A DNA stretch of 64,000 nt from Actinomadura coerulea. Lineage in GTDB: Bacteria > Actinomycetota > Actinomycetes > Streptosporangiales > Streptosporangiaceae. The stretch is from assembly GCF_014208105.1 (NCBI RefSeq), contig NZ_JACHMQ010000001.1:5828001-5892000 (forward strand). Direction: 5' to 3'. Of this stretch, positions 59,571 through 64,000 are shown in pieces. The notes under the pieces were generated by a model. It was not told where the DNA came from and made no database searches. It worked only from the letters and a program-made list of their open reading frames with translations. Each line of letters begins with the position of its first letter. Position 1 is the stretch's first letter. A program made the position numbers and the translations under genes.

Positions 59571-60156
59571 GAACGTTAAGGTTGTCAATCTTGCACTGCC
59601 CAGGGCGCATTAACTTGAGATGTTACGCCGTTCGCCCTGGCTTGCAGGGATGCACTGTGTTGGCATATTCGTCAAGCATACCGCTCTATTCGCCCGTACC
59701 GCTAAGGCCGCTCGCGCGCCTTCTAATCCTGACTTTTGGGAGAGAGAAAGGCTGGTGGTGTCCGGCCCTTCGCGTCGACCTATCTTTTTAAGCTCAGTAC
59801 TCTGCCGCCCTGGAGTCACCTAGAGCAGGAAACTATGCGGAGGCAAGGTCGTAGTACGGCCTGCGGCACGTGGCGATGGTGAGGTTCTCGAGAGGATCGT
59901 CCGGGTGCCGGAAGTCGCGGCATGGTGGTCGACTTCGAAAGGTTGTGAGCGCATCGGACGCAGGGGGTGTGAGCAGGCGTCCGGGCACTGCTGAGGGGAG
60001 GCGGTGCGGCCAGGTCGGTCTTTGGGAGTGGCCGTAGGTTGGCTGCGTGGCCGTGATCGCTGCGCGGACCTGGGGCTCGGCCGGTCGGCGTCCTGTCTCT
60101 CGTTCATCCTCGCGGCTACGATCACGGCGGTGGTGGAGTACCGGCAGGATGGGTTC
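59571..60156. other. Gene-poor stretch with a possible HNH nuclease remnant
   Basis: No intact gene is supported in these 586 bases. On the minus strand between about 59970 and 59822 pieces of an HNH motif appear in three frames: CVRC, PFEVDHHAATSG and HPDDPLENLTIATCRR, close to the C..C-DH-PxNL-C..C pattern. This suggests a frameshifted HNH gene. The lower-GC part before 59800 shows nothing clear. Confidence 0.3.
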
Positions 60157-61035
60157 ATGACGAAGGATCCGTCGGAAGCGATGCAGCGCCACGTGCTCCG
60201 GCGCCTGAACCGCCATGCACTCGAATGCTGGCCTCACGTGGACGCCATCACGGTCCGCTTTCGCCAGGGATTCGCTTATGTGGCAGCCGAGTTCCCCGGT
60301 GAAGAGAGGCTGCCGCTGTGCCGACTGCGATTTAACGGCGGTCTGCAAACCTGGGGCTTCGCCCTATACCTGGGCGGCAACAAGGCATACCGTGACCAAC
60401 TCCTGCCCAGCGGGCTGCCCGTCGGCTCCCCGGAGGAAGCTCTTGACTGCGCGGGGGACCTCTACCTCAGTGCTCTCGCGCCGGTCATCCGGGTGCCGGC
60501 AGGACTCGTTGTCCTGGTCGGCCCGCCAGCCTCGGGCAAGACCAGCTTCGTCCAGGCACTGATCGAGCGCCGGCAGATCGATGCGGAAGCCGTGGTGTCC
60601 AGCGACGCGATCCGCGCGGAGCTCTTCGGGACCTCATCCTCGGAGACCGAATCCGACGCGGCGGACGCGCGGATCTTCGAGACACGTGACCGCAGGATCG
60701 TTGCCAGGCTCTCCGCGGGACGCACCGCGGTCGCCGAGTCGACGAACGTCACACCGCAGGCACGCGCGCGGCTCATCGCCATAGCCAGGCGCTTCAATGC
60801 TCCGGTGACCATGTTGCGGTTCGACCCGGATGTCACCGACCTCCTTCAGCAGTACACCGAGCGAGGCCGCACGGATCTCACTTCCGGGGAGGTGCGTGAC
60901 TACGCCGCCGTCATGACCCGGGATGCCGGTGCCGACCAGCTCCGGTCCGAAGGTGCGACCGCCGTCCACGATGTCCCCGGACGTGGCCAAGCGACCACGC
61001 CCGCTGAAGCCGCCGCTCGCTTCTGTTTCGTCTGA
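60157..61035 (+). CDS. P-loop kinase-like ATPase (T4 PNK/AAA_33 type)
   Basis: This is a 292-residue protein. The C-terminal half is a P-loop kinase: LVVLVGPPASGKTSFVQALI, SSDAIRAELFG, TAVAESTNVTPQARARLIAI and PVTMLRFDP with LLQQYTERGR. This is the pattern of polynucleotide-kinase-like/zeta-toxin-like small-molecule or RNA kinases. The first 110 residues are a separate domain (LECWPHVDAITVRFRQGFAY) with no recognised family. ATG at 60157 is chosen since upstream residues are not coding-like. It lies just outside the mobile element. Confidence 0.75.
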   Translation: MTKDPSEAMQRHVLRRLNRHALECWPHVDAITVRFRQGFAYVAAEFPGEERLPLCRLRFNGGLQTWGFALYLGGNKAYRDQLLPSGLPVGSPEEALDCAGDLYLSALAPVIRVPAGLVVLVGPPASGKTSFVQALIERRQIDAEAVVSSDAIRAELFGTSSSETESDAADARIFETRDRRIVARLSAGRTAVAESTNVTPQARARLIAIARRFNAPVTMLRFDPDVTDLLQQYTERGRTDLTSGEVRDYAAVMTRDAGADQLRSEGATAVHDVPGRGQATTPAEAAARFCFV

Positions 61036-61274
61036 TGCGGCCGAAGGGAACTCAGGTACGGCCACTTCACTTCATGACAACGGTGGCGGCCAAATGGCTG
61101 GGTGAGGTCCTGAGGCCGTGAGGTTCTGGGTTGGGCCCGTTACGGCTAGGGCGCGATGTTGACGTAGAGGCGTGCCGGACGGCAGGGCGATGTACTGATG
61201 GCGGCAAAGGGTACTGCTGGGACGGCCTCAAATAATCGGTGGCCCTAATTGGATCGCGGTGGTGGAGTGGCGGG

Positions 61275-62288
61275 GTGAAGCAGCAGCGTAAGCGGCGGTC
61301 CATGGAACCTAAGGTGTCTCTTCCCGTGCGTCACCATGCTCGCATCGCGGGGTCCCAGAGCGGCGATGCATTGGTGAACGCCTCGATCGGTCCCGGCGGT
61401 GACCTCATAGCGCTGTGGTCGGCTCCTGCCGATGTGCCGGCTGTGAGGTCGACGACGACGCAGCCGGGCTGGGCTGTTTTCCCAGACCCTCGGGCTTCTC
61501 GCCCGGTGACCGCTCGCGTGACGCTGCATTCGCCGGCGTTGTCCAACGTGGTCACGATCCATGACTTCCCGCTCGCGCACCCGACCGTCCAGCCGCTGCC
61601 GGACGGCCGGGTCCTGGCCGTGGGCGCCAGGGCTCGATGGCGCCAGGACGGTCCGGACCGCAATGCGATCATCTATTCCGCCGACGGGACCGCTCTGGCC
61701 GCCGAAACGCTCGGGGACGGCATCGAGCACGTCTTCACCACCGGCACTGGCCACGTGTGGGTGGGCTACTTCGACGAAGGTGTCTTCGGAAACTTCGGCT
61801 GGGGCAGGGCCGACGGCCGGGAACCGATCGGCTCATGCGGGCTCGTGCGATTCTCCCCGGATTTGAAGGTCGACTGGCGGTTCCCCTTTCACGAGGACAA
61901 TCCGTGGGGCGCGATCAGCGACTGCTATGCGCTCAACGTCGACGCGGACACCGCTTGGACGTGCTACTACACGAGCTTCCCCATTGTCCGCGTTCATGAT
62001 GGTGTTCTCGCCGGCTGGCGCGGCGACGGCACTGCCGCGAACGCGCTCATCACCGACGGCTCACGCATCGCCCTGTACGGCGGGTACAGCGCCGACCGCG
62101 ATCGGCTGGTCGTAGGCCAACTGAGCGACGGCCAGATGCGGAGTAGCGGGGAGTATCGGGTGGTCCTTCCGGGTGGGGAGGAACTCCCCGGCGACGCGCG
62201 CGTCATCGGACGTGGGCCTGATCTGCACATCCTTACCGGCACGGACTGGTATCGGCTCGACCTCACCGACGTCCCAGCTGAATCGTGA
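61275..62288 (+). CDS. Hypothetical protein, possible beta-propeller
   Basis: This is a 337-residue protein with repeated strand patterns (SGDALVNASIGPGGDLIALW, GTALAAETLGDGIEHVFTTG, VWVGYFDEGVFGNFGWGRAD), in line with a beta-propeller or sensor-like fold. No catalytic motif is seen. GTG at 61275 has GGAG 7 bases upstream; ATG at 61302 is possible. It converges with the kinase-FtsK gene. Confidence 0.6.
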   Translation: MKQQRKRRSMEPKVSLPVRHHARIAGSQSGDALVNASIGPGGDLIALWSAPADVPAVRSTTTQPGWAVFPDPRASRPVTARVTLHSPALSNVVTIHDFPLAHPTVQPLPDGRVLAVGARARWRQDGPDRNAIIYSADGTALAAETLGDGIEHVFTTGTGHVWVGYFDEGVFGNFGWGRADGREPIGSCGLVRFSPDLKVDWRFPFHEDNPWGAISDCYALNVDADTAWTCYYTSFPIVRVHDGVLAGWRGDGTAANALITDGSRIALYGGYSADRDRLVVGQLSDGQMRSSGEYRVVLPGGEELPGDARVIGRGPDLHILTGTDWYRLDLTDVPAES

Positions 62289-62412
62289 CGCCGCCCGCTG
62301 GGCGGGCACCGCGATCAGCAGCGCACGACCAGTGGCATGAGCGGACGTTGTGTTACTTCGGAGACCCAGGCTTCGGGTGGCCCGGCTGCCGGGTTCGGCC
62401 GGGTCGAACACG

Positions 62413-64000
62413 TCAGTGGTGGTTCGCCTTTGTCTGCGCCTTGCAGTGGTCGACGACGCTGTGGATCTCCTTCTCCGAGACGTAGGCGTTCTGCAGGCGC
62501 ATGGGCTTGCTCGCGCCCATCGGCAGGAACAGGGCGTCGCCCTGCCCGACGAGCTTTTCGGCGCCCGGCTGGTCGAGGATGACGCGGCTGTCCGACAGCG
62601 AGGACGTCGCGAACGCCAGCCGGGACGGCACGTTGGCCTTGATGAGCCCGGTGACCACGTCCACCGACGGTCGCTGGGTCGCCAGGACCAGGTGGATCCC
62701 CGCGGCGCGGGCGAGCTGGGTGATGCGCACGACCGAGTCCTCCACGTCGCGCGGCGCGACCATCATCAGATCGGCCAGCTCGTCGACGATGACGAGCATG
62801 TACGGGTACGGGGTGTACACGCGCTCGCTGCCGGGCGGCGGCACCAGCTTGCCCGCCTTCACCGCCTTGTTGAAGTCGTCGATGTGCCGGTACCCCGAGG
62901 CGGCCAGGTCGTCGTAGCGGCGGTCCATCTCGCCCACGACCCACTCCAGGGCCTCGGCGGCCTTCTTGGGATTGGTGATGATCGGCGTGATCAGGTGCGG
63001 GATGCCCTGGTACATCGTCAGCTCGACCCGCTTGGGATCGACCAGGATCATCCGCACCTCGTCAGGGGTGGCCCGCATCAGGACCGAGGTGATGAGCCCG
63101 TTGATGCACGTCGACTTGCCGGCCCCGGTGGCGCCCGCGATCAGGATGTGCGGCATCTTCGCCAGGTTCGCCACCACCGTGCGGCCCTCGACGTCCTTGC
63201 CCAAACCCACGATCATCGGATGATGCTCGTTGGTCGCCGCAGGCGAGCGCAGCACGTCACCGAGGCTGACGATGTCCTTGTCGGTGTTGGGGATCTCCAC
63301 CCCGATCGCCGACTTCCCCGGAATCGGCGAGATGATCCGCACATCGGCGCTCTTCACCGCATACGCGATGTTCTTGGTCAACGCCGTGACCTTCTCCACC
63401 TTCACCGCCGGACCCAGCTCGATCTCGTACCGCGTGATCGTCGGCCCCCGCGTGAACCCCGTGACCTGCGCATCGATGTCGAACTGCTCCAACACCCCGG
63501 TAAGCGCGTTCACCACCGTGTCATTGGCCTTCGTCCGCGGCTTGGACACACTGCCGGGCCGCAACGCCGCCGGATCGGGCAGCACGTACCGAGCGTTGAC
63601 CGTTGATGACAGGCGCCCGATGCGCTTCAGTTCGCGTGCTACGGCGGCGGCATCCGCAGGGCGGTCATCGGGGGTTTTGGCGAGTAGGGCCAGGATGAGC
63701 GCGTCCAGCTCGATGGGGGTGTCGAGTCGCAGCGCGCGGGGGGAGGGGGCGGGTCTGGCCAGGTGCTGGGCGACGATGGCCTGCAGATCGTCGCCAGGGA
63801 AGACGTACCGGCCCGTGAGCATGTGGAACAGAGTGCAGCCGAGGGCGTACAGGTCGGCCCGTCCGTCCAGGGGCTTGCCGGCGGCCTGCTCGGGAGGCAT
63901 GTAAGCGAAGGTGCCCATTCGGACGCCTGTCGCCGACAGTCCCGCCGTGGCGCCCTGCAGTCTGGCGATGCCGAAGTCGCATATCTTCACCTGCCCGCTT
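62413..64000 (-). CDS. Ser/Thr protein kinase-FtsK DNA translocase fusion, 5' end outside window
   Basis: The frame is open to the window edge. The first visible residues are kinase subdomains VII-XI: VKICDFGIARLQG (DFG), GTFAYMPPEQAAG (activation segment end) and DGRADLYALGCTLFHMLTGR. The FtsK motor starts after about 140 residues: alpha part ANDTVVNALTGVLEQFDIDA, Walker A LIAGATGAGKSTCINGLI, DPKRVELTMYQGIPHL, Walker B MLVIVDELADLMM, LATQRPSVDVVTGLIKANVP. It ends with HSVVDHCKAQTKANHH, without the winged-helix gamma domain that reads KOPS/SRS sites. The usual four membrane helices are replaced by the kinase. The N-terminal kinase lobe lies outside. Confidence 0.85.
   Translation of the reverse strand, partial: SGQVKICDFGIARLQGATAGLSATGVRMGTFAYMPPEQAAGKPLDGRADLYALGCTLFHMLTGRYVFPGDDLQAIVAQHLARPAPSPRALRLDTPIELDALILALLAKTPDDRPADAAAVARELKRIGRLSSTVNARYVLPDPAALRPGSVSKPRTKANDTVVNALTGVLEQFDIDAQVTGFTRGPTITRYEIELGPAVKVEKVTALTKNIAYAVKSADVRIISPIPGKSAIGVEIPNTDKDIVSLGDVLRSPAATNEHHPMIVGLGKDVEGRTVVANLAKMPHILIAGATGAGKSTCINGLITSVLMRATPDEVRMILVDPKRVELTMYQGIPHLITPIITNPKKAAEALEWVVGEMDRRYDDLAASGYRHIDDFNKAVKAGKLVPPPGSERVYTPYPYMLVIVDELADLMMVAPRDVEDSVVRITQLARAAGIHLVLATQRPSVDVVTGLIKANVPSRLAFATSSLSDSRVILDQPGAEKLVGQGDALFLPMGASKPMRLQNAYVSEKEIHSVVDHCKAQTKANHH

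Noticed and set aside
59620..59823. 67-codon plus-strand frame right of attR
   Set aside because: No start signal and no conserved neighbour; part of the sequence reads like a protein (KAARAPSNPDFWERERL) but this is not enough to call a gene.
62350..63606. 418-codon plus-strand frame opposite FtsK
   Set aside because: Histidine/arginine-rich mirror of the FtsK motor.
1..64000. CRISPR array or rRNA genes
   Set aside because: No regularly spaced direct repeats and no rRNA-like segments were seen.

Overview
The window is very GC-rich at third codon positions, uses GTG and TTG starts freely, and carries WhiB, PucR, XRE/DUF5753/DUF397 and PASTA-containing bifunctional PBP genes. It is therefore an actinomycete chromosome, probably a Streptosporangiales/Thermomonosporaceae-type organism. 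The genus is an inference, not a direct reading.

1-30.4 kb is core chromosome. From memory of the Mycobacterium tuberculosis map, the gene order follows the acs-to-Rv3683 locus: acs, DUF1469 membrane protein, ephE-like hydrolase, marP, NUDIX, nth, crp, metallo-beta-lactamase, RidA, DUF4177, two Get3/ArsA-like ATPases, whiB4, ponA2, metallophosphoesterase. Themes are envelope integrity and acid stress (marP, ponA2, NhaA), redox sensing (whiB4), cAMP control (crp), and DNA or nucleotide housekeeping (nth, NUDIX). Lineage-specific blocks are spliced in: nhaA near acs; PucR, a sigma factor fused to a lectin, SDR, esterase and TetR between nth and crp; and FAD oxygenase/HxlR/quinone oxidoreductase, MarR/MFS and a slipin between DUF4177 and the ATPase pair.

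30.44-59.57 kb is a chromosomally integrated mobile element of about 29 kb. It starts at an intact tRNA-Pro(CGG) and ends beside a tyrosine integrase next to a diverged copy of the tRNA 3' half. It holds an IS5-type insertion with CTAG duplications, a coupled minus-strand accessory operon (YaaA-like, GIY-YIG-like, EcsC-like and unknown genes), an excisionase-like gene, a relaxase/MobC pair with a candidate oriT hairpin, an ATPase/XRE/DUF397 regulatory set whose XRE gene is split by a complete group II intron, and a 1,211-residue NTPase-TPR-phosphotransferase fusion. It also holds a compact RiPP-like operon: radical SAM/SPASM enzyme, 43-residue peptide, kinase and two unknown proteins, with an FkbM methyltransferase nearby. 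Further XRE, NUDIX and hypothetical genes follow.

59.6-64 kb, right of the element, holds a low-content stretch with a possible HNH remnant, a P-loop kinase-like protein, an unknown protein, and the 3' part of a gene joining a Ser/Thr protein kinase to an FtsK motor that lacks the gamma domain. This last gene runs off the right edge.

The strongest candidates for undescribed biology are the radical SAM/kinase peptide operon, the NTPase-TPR-phosphotransferase fusion, the kinase-FtsK fusion and the intron-split regulator.
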